The notes under the pieces were generated by a model. The model had not been told where the DNA came from. It worked only from the letters and a program-made list of their open reading frames with translations, and made no database searches. Position numbers and translations under genes: made by a program. From CAVWTN01 sp963757945 (lineage in GTDB: Bacteria > Vulcanimicrobiota > Vulcanimicrobiia > Vulcanimicrobiales > Vulcanimicrobiaceae), in assembly GCA_963757945.1 (NCBI GenBank), contig CAVWTN010000001.1:806001-870000 (forward strand): a DNA stretch of 64,000 nucleotides, read 5' to 3'. The stretch's first letter is position 1, and each line of letters begins with the position of its first letter. Below are positions 32,550 to 40,994 of this stretch, in pieces.

Positions 32550-35281
32550 CTGCTGAGGCGCAACGGCTGGCCGCCGAACGTTCCCGCGCCGCGCGTTGGT
32601 ACCGCTGGGGACCATACTTGAGCGAGCGCCAGTGGGGCACGGTGCGCGAGGACTACAGCGCCGGCGGGGATGCCTGGCACTATCTGCCTCACGATCATGC
32701 GCGTTCGCGCGCATACCGCTGGGGAGAGGACGGCATCGGCGGCCTCAGCGACAATCATCAGCGCCTCTGCCTTGCCGTGGCGCTCTGGAACGGCAGGGAT
32801 CCGATTCTCAAAGAGCGCCTCTTCGGCTTGGCCGGCCCCGAAGGCAACCACGGCGAGGACGTCAAGGAGTGCTACTACTACCTTGACAACCTCCCGTCGC
32901 ACGCCTACATGAAGATGCTCTACAAGTATCCGCAGGCGGAGTTTCCGTACGCCGCCCTGGTCGATGAGAACAAGCGGCGCTCGAAGGAGGATCCCGAGTA
33001 CGAACTGCTCGACACCGGCATCTTCGAGCACGGCTACTTCGACGTCGTCATCGAGTACGCAAAGGCCGATCCCGAAGACATTTTGTGCCGCATCGAGGTC
33101 ACGAACCGCGGCGCGGAGCGCGCCGCGGTCCACGTGTTGCCGACGCTCTGGTTCCGGAATACCTGGTCGTGGAGCACCGGAGCTCCGAAACCGCGGCTGA
33201 GCCTGATTTCCGCACGCGATGCTTCGGACGGTACCATCTCCGCGGATCACCGGGCACTCGGCGCTCGGTACTACCACTGCGAAAAGCCCGCCGAGCTCCT
33301 GTTCACCGAAAACGAGACCAACGACGAGAGATTGTTCCGCAGTCCCAACGCGTCGTTACATGTGAAAGACGGCATCGATTCGTATATCGTGCGCGGCGAC
33401 GCGCTCGCGGTGAATCCGGATCGTACCGGAACGAAGGCGGCGGCTCATTACCTCCTCGAACTCGAACCCGGGGAATCGAAGATCGTTCGCGTGCGGCTCA
33501 CCGAGGACGCGGGGGAGTCAGCACCCTTTCACGGCTTCGATGAGATCGTCGCGCGGAGGCGCGAGGAAGCCGACGACTTCTACAACGACATCCTGAGCTT
33601 CCCGATCGATGACGATCTTCGTAACGTTCAGCGCCAGGCGTTCGCGGGAATGCTATGGAGCAAGCAATACTACCACTACTCCGTTCACGACTGGCTCGAG
33701 GGCGACAAAGCGCAGCCCGCACCGCCTATGGAACGCAACTCCGGGCGGAATCATCAATGGGTCCATCTCTATAACGAAGATATCCTCTCCATGCCCGACG
33801 CCTGGGAATACCCTTGGTTCGCGGCCTGGGACTTGGCGTTCCATTGCATCCCGCTCGCGCTGATCGATTCGCACTTCGCGAAGCAGCAGCTGCTCCTGCT
33901 GACGCGCGAGTGGTACATGCACCCGAACGGGCAGTTGCCGGCCTACGAATGGGATTTCGGAGACGTCAATCCGCCGGTGCACGCGTGGGCAGCGCATCGG
34001 GTCTACCAGATCGATCGAAAAATGAGCGGGACGGGCGATACGCTGTTCCTGGAACGCGTCTTCCAGAAGCTGCTGCTGAACTTCACCTGGTGGGTCAACC
34101 GTAAAGACGCGCGGGGAAACAATGTCTTCGCAGGCGGGTTCCTAGGCCTCGACAATATCGGCGTGTTCGATCGGAGCGCGCCCCTTCCCAGCGGCGGATA
34201 CCTCGACCAATCCGACGGCACGAGTTGGATGGCGTTCTATTCGCTAAGCATGTTGGGCATCGCGCTCGAGCTCGCGAAGACGAAGCCCGCCTACGAAGAC
34301 ATCGCTTCAAAGTTCTTCGAGCATTTTCTCTACATCAGCGCGGCCATGAACCGGATCGGCGGCGCCGATCGTGGGCTTTGGGATCCAGACGACGGATTCT
34401 ATTACGATTACCTTCATCTTCCCGGAAGCGAACCCGTCCCGCTGCGCGTCCGCTCTATGGTCGGCCTCATTCCCTTGCTGGCCGTCGAAGTCATTGACGG
34501 TGCCGTGATGAAAACGCTGCCGAACTTCGCCCGGCGGGTCGAGTGGTTTATTGAGAACCGCCCGGACCTCAGCGGCAACGTGATGTGCATGCGGCGGGAA
34601 GGAATCGCCGATCGCCGCATCCTTTCGATCGCCGGTCCGGATAAGATCGGGGAGATCCTGCAGCGGATGCTCGACCCGGATGAGTTCCTTGGACCGTACG
34701 GTCTGCGCGCACTCTCGCGCATTCACTCGGCGCAGCCGTTCCGGATATCCATCGACGGTACGCCGTATTCGGTGGGATACGAGCCCGCCGAATCACGCAG
34801 CAACCTCTTCGGCGGCAACTCAAATTGGCGCGGCCCGGTCTGGTTTCCACTCAACTACCTCATCGTAGAGGCCCTTCAGAAGTTTCACCACTATTACGGC
34901 GATGAACTAAGGTTCGAGCTGCCGCACGGTTCGGGAAGCTATGCGACGCTCTGGGAGATCGCTACCGACCTATCCCACCGGCTCATCGCCACGTTTGCGC
35001 GTGACGATTCCGGGCGCCGCCCCGTCTTCGGATCGAACGATACGCTACAGACCGACCCCAACTTCGCCGGCTACATCTTGTTCCACGAATACTTCAACGG
35101 CGACACGGGCGCAGGCCTAGGTGCAAGCCATCAGACCGGCTGGACCGGTCTCGTCGCCAAGCTAATCCAGCAATGCGCCGAATACTGCGGCCAAGGCAAA
35201 TCGCCGCTCGATCGTCGGGTGCCGAGCCTCACCGCATCGCTGCTTACGAATGAACCGGTCAGCGGAGTTGCTTCACCATGA
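32546..35281 (+). CDS. MGH1/GH63-like glucosidase
   Basis: 911 residues, no signal peptide. An N-terminal beta-rich domain (RWYRWGPYLSERQWGTVRED; ILCRIEVTNRGAERAAVHVL) precedes an (alpha/alpha)6 catalytic barrel of the mannosylglycerate hydrolase MGH1-like type: MPDAWEYPWFAAWDLAFHC, LPAYEWDFGDVNPPVHAWA, NIGVFDRSAPLPSGGYLDQS, DGTSWMAFYSLSMLGIA, GGNSNWRGPVWFPLNYL. Members hydrolyse glucosyl or mannosyl linkages of small glycosides. The ATG overlaps the previous stop (ATGA), chosen over a longer frame on that basis. It probably releases the sugar that its neighbours oxidise. Confidence 0.88.
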   Translation: MTAEAQRLAAERSRAARWYRWGPYLSERQWGTVREDYSAGGDAWHYLPHDHARSRAYRWGEDGIGGLSDNHQRLCLAVALWNGRDPILKERLFGLAGPEGNHGEDVKECYYYLDNLPSHAYMKMLYKYPQAEFPYAALVDENKRRSKEDPEYELLDTGIFEHGYFDVVIEYAKADPEDILCRIEVTNRGAERAAVHVLPTLWFRNTWSWSTGAPKPRLSLISARDASDGTISADHRALGARYYHCEKPAELLFTENETNDERLFRSPNASLHVKDGIDSYIVRGDALAVNPDRTGTKAAAHYLLELEPGESKIVRVRLTEDAGESAPFHGFDEIVARRREEADDFYNDILSFPIDDDLRNVQRQAFAGMLWSKQYYHYSVHDWLEGDKAQPAPPMERNSGRNHQWVHLYNEDILSMPDAWEYPWFAAWDLAFHCIPLALIDSHFAKQQLLLLTREWYMHPNGQLPAYEWDFGDVNPPVHAWAAHRVYQIDRKMSGTGDTLFLERVFQKLLLNFTWWVNRKDARGNNVFAGGFLGLDNIGVFDRSAPLPSGGYLDQSDGTSWMAFYSLSMLGIALELAKTKPAYEDIASKFFEHFLYISAAMNRIGGADRGLWDPDDGFYYDYLHLPGSEPVPLRVRSMVGLIPLLAVEVIDGAVMKTLPNFARRVEWFIENRPDLSGNVMCMRREGIADRRILSIAGPDKIGEILQRMLDPDEFLGPYGLRALSRIHSAQPFRISIDGTPYSVGYEPAESRSNLFGGNSNWRGPVWFPLNYLIVEALQKFHHYYGDELRFELPHGSGSYATLWEIATDLSHRLIATFARDDSGRRPVFGSNDTLQTDPNFAGYILFHEYFNGDTGAGLGASHQTGWTGLVAKLIQQCAEYCGQGKSPLDRRVPSLTASLLTNEPVSGVASP

Positions 35282-36837
35282 ACTACGACTTGATCGTCGT
35301 CGGTACGGGTGCCGGAGGCGGCACGCTCGTGCACGCGTTGGCCGCCTCCGGTAAAAGGATCCTCGTCCTCGAGCGGGGCGACTTCCTGAAGCGCTCTAAG
35401 GACAACTGGAACGCACGCGCCGTCTTCACGGAGCAGGAGTATACGGCGCAGGAGCGGTGGCTTGACCGCAACGGCAAGCCGTTTCGACCGGGCATCCACT
35501 ACTTCGTGGGCGGCAACACGAAGTTCTATGGAGCCGCGTTGCTTCGCTTTCGCGAAATCGACTTCAAGGAGCGGCGGCATCATGGAGGCATCTCTCCCGC
35601 CTGGCCGCTCGGCTACGCCGACTTCGAGCCGTACTACGCACGTGCTGAAGAACTCTATCACGTTCACGGCCGGCGCGGAGCGGATCCCACCGAGCCGTGG
35701 GCGAGCACGCCGTATCCCTTCGAACCCGTCTCGCACGAACCGCGGATCGCGGAGCTCGCCGATGATTTCGAACGGCGAGGCCTGCATCCGTTTCCGCTGC
35801 CGCTCGCGATCATGCTCGACGAATCAAACTCCGAGAAGAGCCGGTGCGTTCGTTGCAGCACGTGCGACGGGTTTCCGTGCCTCGTCGACGCGAAAGCCGA
35901 TGCGCATACGATCTGCGTGCGGCCCGCGCTGGCGCATTCGAACGTCACGCTGCTGACCAACGCTTTCGTGCGGCGTCTGACGACGAGCGCGAGCGGCCGC
36001 GCGATCGCGGGCGTCGTCGTCGAACGCGGCGGTTTCGAGGAGACGTTCACGGCGGATATCGTCGTGCTCGCATGCGGCGCCGTCAACTCCGCGGCACTCC
36101 TCCTTCGTTCGGCAAACGATCGGCATCCGAACGGCCTCGCCAACGGCTCGGGCGTGGTTGGACGTCACTACATGGCGCACAATAACTCGGCGCTGGTCGC
36201 CGTTTCGAAGCGCGCCAACCCAACGGTCTTCCAAAAGACGCTCGGCATCAACGATTACTACCACCGCGCGGACGACTTCGAGTTCCCGCTCGGGCATTTT
36301 CAAATGTTGGGGAAATCGGAGGCCGAGGAGTTCAAGGGCGACGCGAAATTCGCGCCCGGCGCCGCGCTCGAGCTGCTGGCGACGCACGCACTCGACTTCT
36401 GGCTGACCTCGGAGGATCTGCCCGACCCGGAGAACCGCGTGACCATCGAGCGCGACGGCTCCCTGCGGCTGAGCTACACCGAAAACAATCTCGAAGGTCA
36501 CAAGCGTCTCATTGCCAAGCTGAAGGGCTCGCTCGAGCACGTCGGGTGCGAGACGCAGCTCTTCCCGAACGCGCTCTATCTCGGCAAGAAGATCCCGATC
36601 GCCGGCGTCGCGCATCAAAACGGCACGATCCGCTTCGGCAGCGATCCCGCGACCTCGGCTCTGGATATCAACTGCAAGGCGCACGAGCTCGATAATCTCT
36701 ACGTCGTCGACGGGAGTTTCTTCGTCTCGAGCGCGGCCGTCAACCCGGCGCTTACCATCATCGCGAACGCGCTTCGGGTTGCCGGCCATCTCTCGCAGCG
36801 TCTGCACGTCACGGACGCGACGATCGCTACGGCGTAG
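35278..36837 (+). CDS. GMC-family FAD-dependent oxidoreductase
   Basis: 519 residues. N-terminal Rossmann motif YDLIVVGTGAGGGTLVHALA for FAD, GMC signature region (VGGNTKFYGAALLRFRE), second dinucleotide segment (ADIVVLACGAVNSAALLLRS) and C-terminal ligand-binding end (LYVVDGSFFVSSAAVNPALT), where GMC enzymes place the catalytic His/Asn. A Cys-rich loop RCVRCSTCDGFPCLVDAKAD is typical of the gluconate/sorbosone-type subgroup. Start overlaps the glucosidase stop (ATGA). Likely substrate is a sugar, sugar acid or polyol made within this operon; the acceptor is unknown. Confidence 0.9.
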   Translation: MNYDLIVVGTGAGGGTLVHALAASGKRILVLERGDFLKRSKDNWNARAVFTEQEYTAQERWLDRNGKPFRPGIHYFVGGNTKFYGAALLRFREIDFKERRHHGGISPAWPLGYADFEPYYARAEELYHVHGRRGADPTEPWASTPYPFEPVSHEPRIAELADDFERRGLHPFPLPLAIMLDESNSEKSRCVRCSTCDGFPCLVDAKADAHTICVRPALAHSNVTLLTNAFVRRLTTSASGRAIAGVVVERGGFEETFTADIVVLACGAVNSAALLLRSANDRHPNGLANGSGVVGRHYMAHNNSALVAVSKRANPTVFQKTLGINDYYHRADDFEFPLGHFQMLGKSEAEEFKGDAKFAPGAALELLATHALDFWLTSEDLPDPENRVTIERDGSLRLSYTENNLEGHKRLIAKLKGSLEHVGCETQLFPNALYLGKKIPIAGVAHQNGTIRFGSDPATSALDINCKAHELDNLYVVDGSFFVSSAAVNPALTIIANALRVAGHLSQRLHVTDATIATA

Positions 36838-36866
36838 CCTCACTCTCTCAACCTAAGGGGACCTCA

Positions 36867-37892
36867 ATGCGTACCAGACTTCTGTTCGCGGCAAGCGCCC
36901 TTGCCGTTTCACTCGCAATGCCGGCGGCGGCCGCCGAACCGACGCTCTTGCTGCGGAGCGCGCGTGCGATCGACACCGTGCGAAACACGGTCGTGTTGCC
37001 GCTTCATCGCGGAACGGCCGAGGGGAAAACCGTGTGGTACATCCTAACCGACGTGTCGGACGCCGCTGCAGCGAAGGCGCAGAATCTGGTCTTTGCTCCT
37101 GCGCTCGCCTCCGTCGGCGCGACACAGACGGTGACCGAAAAGGCGGGCGTTTGGGACTTCGCGGCCGCGCCGGACTTCTCGCAGGGGCGCGTTTTCGCAC
37201 CCGGCCCTGGCGGCTTTCCCCCCGCGCGGGCCGTGCCGGGGGCAACCGCACCGGCCGCGTACTCGCCGTTTGTCAAAGCCGCGGCGACCGTCTACAACGC
37301 TCCCATCGTGGCCACCGGCGAGGGTCCTTTCGACGTGACCACCCACGCGAACACCGCCGATCGCGTGCTCGCCGTCGATAAAGCTCACGGAACCGTGACG
37401 CTGCTACTCGCGAACGGTTTCGCCGGCGGTAAGCGTGTGTTCTACATCAGCACCGAAGCTTCGGATCGAGGAGCCGCGACGATCGAACGGGCGACGTACG
37501 CCCCCGCCATCGCGAGCGCCCCCCAAAGCGCGCGGCTGCCAATCCTGGTTATCGCCAACGGCCAAGCACAGGGTCTCGCATTCGCAGCTCTTCACGGAAA
37601 CCTCGTCGAGAACGCGACCCTCGCGAACAGTGCATCGCTTAAGACTTCGAGGAACATCTTGGGAGATCTGCCTGCGAACGGGCCGAGCGGCGGTATTTAC
37701 GATCCGCTTTGGGATGTCTCCGTCGGCGCCTGGAGCGACGCGGCGCTTGCCGCGCATCGAAATGGAACGCTCAAGAGCGCTGAAGACGTGCAAAAGGCGG
37801 TTGCTGCAAAGCTCATCACCGGACCCGGAGGAAAGCCTTTTGGCCCGGTAGGGTTCGACGTCAATTGCCCGGTGATCGCCATCGATCCATAG
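36867..37892 (+). CDS. Exported protein with an internal duplicated domain
   Basis: 341 residues with a signal peptide (MRTRLLFAASALAVSLAMPA, cleavage AAA). The mature part contains two similar units: VVLPLHRGTAEGKTVWYILT followed by LVFAPALA, and VTLLLANGFAGGKRVFYIST followed by ATYAPAIA. This is a tandem duplication of about 60 residues separated by a Pro/Gly-rich linker. The C-terminal third ends in a Cys-containing CPVIAIDP. It lies 29 bases after the GMC gene, so it is probably in the same transcript, with a periplasmic role. Function unknown. Confidence 0.65.
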   Translation: MRTRLLFAASALAVSLAMPAAAAEPTLLLRSARAIDTVRNTVVLPLHRGTAEGKTVWYILTDVSDAAAAKAQNLVFAPALASVGATQTVTEKAGVWDFAAAPDFSQGRVFAPGPGGFPPARAVPGATAPAAYSPFVKAAATVYNAPIVATGEGPFDVTTHANTADRVLAVDKAHGTVTLLLANGFAGGKRVFYISTEASDRGAATIERATYAPAIASAPQSARLPILVIANGQAQGLAFAALHGNLVENATLANSASLKTSRNILGDLPANGPSGGIYDPLWDVSVGAWSDAALAAHRNGTLKSAEDVQKAVAAKLITGPGGKPFGPVGFDVNCPVIAIDP

Positions 37893-38386
37893 ACGAGCAA
37901 GAGCGCGCGATGCCATCCGCGTGCACCGACGATCGGTGTTAAGGGCAAGCATCTCTTGATTGCTTTGGGCTCTCGAGAAAGCCTACGGCAACGGTCACAA
38001 CGCCGGACCAGGCCTGTTTTCCCAGGCCGATCCCGCTGCCGCGCGCCCGTGCGAAAGGCGCGTGCGATCGACTAACGCCGTAGCTCCTCGCGGGCCTCGC
38101 CGCAGCGTCGCGTGCCTGCGCCCGGCGCATCCCCCGGTTCACGATACCCCGCGGCGGTTGTGAGGCATACGATAAGAGCCTACCTTCTCGAGGCGTCCGG
38201 CGGCAGCAAGCGGGCGAATCGTTGAGCGCGGCAAGTCTGCACGCACCGCAACGCATCCGCTCGCGAGGATCACGAACATGGGGTCAACGACAGCCGGTCT
38301 TGGAGAGCGCTCGCCGGAGATCCTCGAGCCGAACGCGCCATGCGAACGTAACGGCGCGGGAGTCCGTGTCGTCACGGTAATGCCTG
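37893..38386. other. 494-base intergenic interval
   Basis: No convincing gene or RNA was seen. The short frames present are Arg- or Pro-rich and have no ribosome binding sites. It presumably holds the terminator of the sugar operon and the promoter of the P-type ATPase gene. Confidence 0.4.
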
Positions 38387-40930
38387 ATGGCAAATAAAAC
38401 CGACTCCACGATGCACTCCACACCGCACGCCGCGCCCGAACGGGCGACCGGCTCCGGCGAGGACTATCTGAAATCGCTTTCCATGCCCGACCTGTTCGCG
38501 AAGCTGGGAGCGACGAAGGACGGCTTGACGGCGGCAGAGGCGGCCAAACGTCTGACGCAATACGGTCCCAACGAGATCGCGGAGAAGGTCGAGAATCCGT
38601 TCTTGAAGTTCCTCGGCTACTTCTGGGGACCGATCCCGTGGATGATCGAAGCGGCCGTCATTCTGTCCGCGGTCGTCCGCCATTGGTTGGATTTCGGCGT
38701 CATTCTGCTGCTGCTGTTCACGAACGCGATCGTCGGATTCTGGGAAGAACATCAGGCCGGGAACGCGATCGCCGCCCTGAAATCCCAACTCGCCGTCAAT
38801 GCCCGCGTTCGGCGCGACGGGAAATGGGTCAACCCGAAGGTCGCCGAGCTCGTGCCCGGCGATGTCGTCCGCGTGCGGCTCGGCGATATCGTGCCGGCCG
38901 ATGCGCGCTTGCTCGAGGGCGATCCGATCGAGGTCGATCAATCCGCGTTGACGGGCGAGTCGCTGCCGGTGGCGCGCAAACCGGGCGAAGCGGTCTTCTC
39001 CGGATCGATCGTCCGGCAGGGTGAGACCGACGCGATCGTTTACGCGACCGGAACGAACACGTTTTTCGGCAAGACCGCGGCACTCGTCGAGCAGGCGAAA
39101 ACGGCCAGTCACTTTCAGAAGGCCGTCCTGCGGATCGGCGATTACCTGATCGTGCTCGCGGTCGTTCTGGTCGCGGTGATCGTCGGCTTCGGACTCTTCC
39201 GGCACGACCCGATGCTCGACACGTTCGAGTTCGCCCTAGTGCTCCTCGTGGCCGCGATTCCCGTCGCGATGCCGACGGTGCTCTCGGTAACGATGGCCGT
39301 CGGTGCGCGGCTGCTCTCGAAAAAGCAAGCGATCGTGACCCGGCTTTCCTCGATCGAGGAACTCGCCGGAGTCGATATCCTGTGCTCCGATAAGACCGGC
39401 ACGCTGACCGAAAACAAGCTGACGCTGGGCGATCCCTTCTGCTTGAGCGGCACGCCGGCAGAGAAGCTCATCCTCTACGCTGCGCTAGCCTCGCGCGCGG
39501 AGGACAAGGACACGATCGACCTGACGGTCATCGGCGGCGTGAAAGACGCCGCGGCTCTCAAGGCGTATCACGTCCTCCACTTCCAGCCCTTCGACCCGGT
39601 GCACAAGCGCACCGAAGCAACGGTCAAGGGCGCCGACGGAAAACAGTTCGACGTCGCCAAGGGCGCTCCGCAAGTCATGCTGCAGATGTCGAGCAACGCG
39701 GGCGCGGCAAAGGCGGCGGTCGATAAAGCGATCGATGGGTTCGCCGCGCGCGGCTTCCGGTCGCTCGGCGTGGCCAGGGCGGACGAGAAGGACAAGTGGC
39801 AGTTCCTCGGCGTGCTGCCGATGTTCGATCCCCCGCGCCCGACGGCGAAGGCCACGCTCGCGAGCGCGAAAGAGATGGGCGTCAGCGTCAAGATGGTCAC
39901 CGGCGATCAAGTCGCGATCGCGAAAGAAACCGCGCGCGCGCTGGGCTTGGGGACGAACATCCTGGATGCCGCCAATCTGGGCGACACGAAGGAGAAAGCG
40001 ACCGGCCAACAGGCGCAGGCGATCGAGCAGGCCGACGGCTTCGCGCAGGTCTTTCCCGAACACAAATACCACATCGTCGACGTTCTGCAGCAACGCGGCC
40101 ACATCGTCGGCATGACCGGCGACGGCGTGAACGACGCGCCCGCGCTCAAGAAAGCCGACTGCGGCATCGCCGTCTCCGGCGCGACCGACGCGGCGCGTGC
40201 GGCGGCTTCGATCGTGCTGATGACCTCCGGCCTGGGCGTCATCATCGACGCGATCAAGGAAAGCCGCCGAATCGTTCAGCGCATGAACAGTTACGCCATC
40301 TACCGCATCGCGGAAACGCTGCGCGTGCTCTTCTTCATGACGCTGGCGATCTTGGTGTTCAACTTTTATCCGCTGACCGCGGTCATGATCGTGATTCTGG
40401 CGTTGCTCAACGACGGCGCGATCCTCTCCATCGCGTATGATAACGTCCGATACAAGCATGCGCCTGAGGCCTGGGACATGCACATGGTCCTGGGGATCGC
40501 TTCCGTGCTGGGGATCGTCGGCGTCGCGACCACGTTTGGGCTCTTCTATCTGGGCGAACGCGTGTTTCACATCGACCGCCTACATATCCAGACGCTGATG
40601 TACCTGAAGCTATCGGTCGCCGGACACCTGACGATCTTCATCGCCCGGACCCGCGGCCCGTTTTGGTCGATACGCCCGGCATGGATCCTCTTGATCGCGG
40701 TACTCGCGACGCAAGCGCTCGCGACGCTCATGGCGGTGTACGGATTCGGCATCATGTCCCCCATCGGCTGGGGTTGGAGCGGCTTCGTGTGGGGTTACGC
40801 GGTGATCTGCGCGCTGCTGACCGATCCCATCAAACTGCTCGCCTATCGTATCTTCGATCGCGTTCAAGCGCCGGCGGCGCCCAAGCCGCCGGCGGATCGC
40901 CCACGGCAGGCCGCAGCCGTCGCTTCATAG
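38387..40930 (+). CDS. Plasma-membrane proton-pumping P-type ATPase (P3A)
   Basis: 847 residues. Features in order: cation ATPase N-terminal domain (LFAKLGATKDGLTAAEAAKR), actuator motif LTGES, membrane helix with Pro in AAIPVAMPTVLSV, phosphorylation site D335 in CSDKTGTLTENKL, and the hinge GMTGDGVNDAPALKKADCGI. Then come four or more C-terminal helices. This is the PMA1-like group that exports protons at the cost of ATP. It starts a pair with phosphoketolase, 64 bases downstream; proton export beside an acetyl-phosphate-producing pathway would suit an acid-producing or acid-exposed cell. Monomer length is normal for bacterial and archaeal members. Confidence 0.92.
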   Translation: MANKTDSTMHSTPHAAPERATGSGEDYLKSLSMPDLFAKLGATKDGLTAAEAAKRLTQYGPNEIAEKVENPFLKFLGYFWGPIPWMIEAAVILSAVVRHWLDFGVILLLLFTNAIVGFWEEHQAGNAIAALKSQLAVNARVRRDGKWVNPKVAELVPGDVVRVRLGDIVPADARLLEGDPIEVDQSALTGESLPVARKPGEAVFSGSIVRQGETDAIVYATGTNTFFGKTAALVEQAKTASHFQKAVLRIGDYLIVLAVVLVAVIVGFGLFRHDPMLDTFEFALVLLVAAIPVAMPTVLSVTMAVGARLLSKKQAIVTRLSSIEELAGVDILCSDKTGTLTENKLTLGDPFCLSGTPAEKLILYAALASRAEDKDTIDLTVIGGVKDAAALKAYHVLHFQPFDPVHKRTEATVKGADGKQFDVAKGAPQVMLQMSSNAGAAKAAVDKAIDGFAARGFRSLGVARADEKDKWQFLGVLPMFDPPRPTAKATLASAKEMGVSVKMVTGDQVAIAKETARALGLGTNILDAANLGDTKEKATGQQAQAIEQADGFAQVFPEHKYHIVDVLQQRGHIVGMTGDGVNDAPALKKADCGIAVSGATDAARAAASIVLMTSGLGVIIDAIKESRRIVQRMNSYAIYRIAETLRVLFFMTLAILVFNFYPLTAVMIVILALLNDGAILSIAYDNVRYKHAPEAWDMHMVLGIASVLGIVGVATTFGLFYLGERVFHIDRLHIQTLMYLKLSVAGHLTIFIARTRGPFWSIRPAWILLIAVLATQALATLMAVYGFGIMSPIGWGWSGFVWGYAVICALLTDPIKLLAYRIFDRVQAPAAPKPPADRPRQAAAVAS

Positions 40931-40994
40931 CTGAACCCTGAGCGCGCGCTCTGCGGAATTTGAAAATCACCGGCACCAAAATGAAAGATCGACG

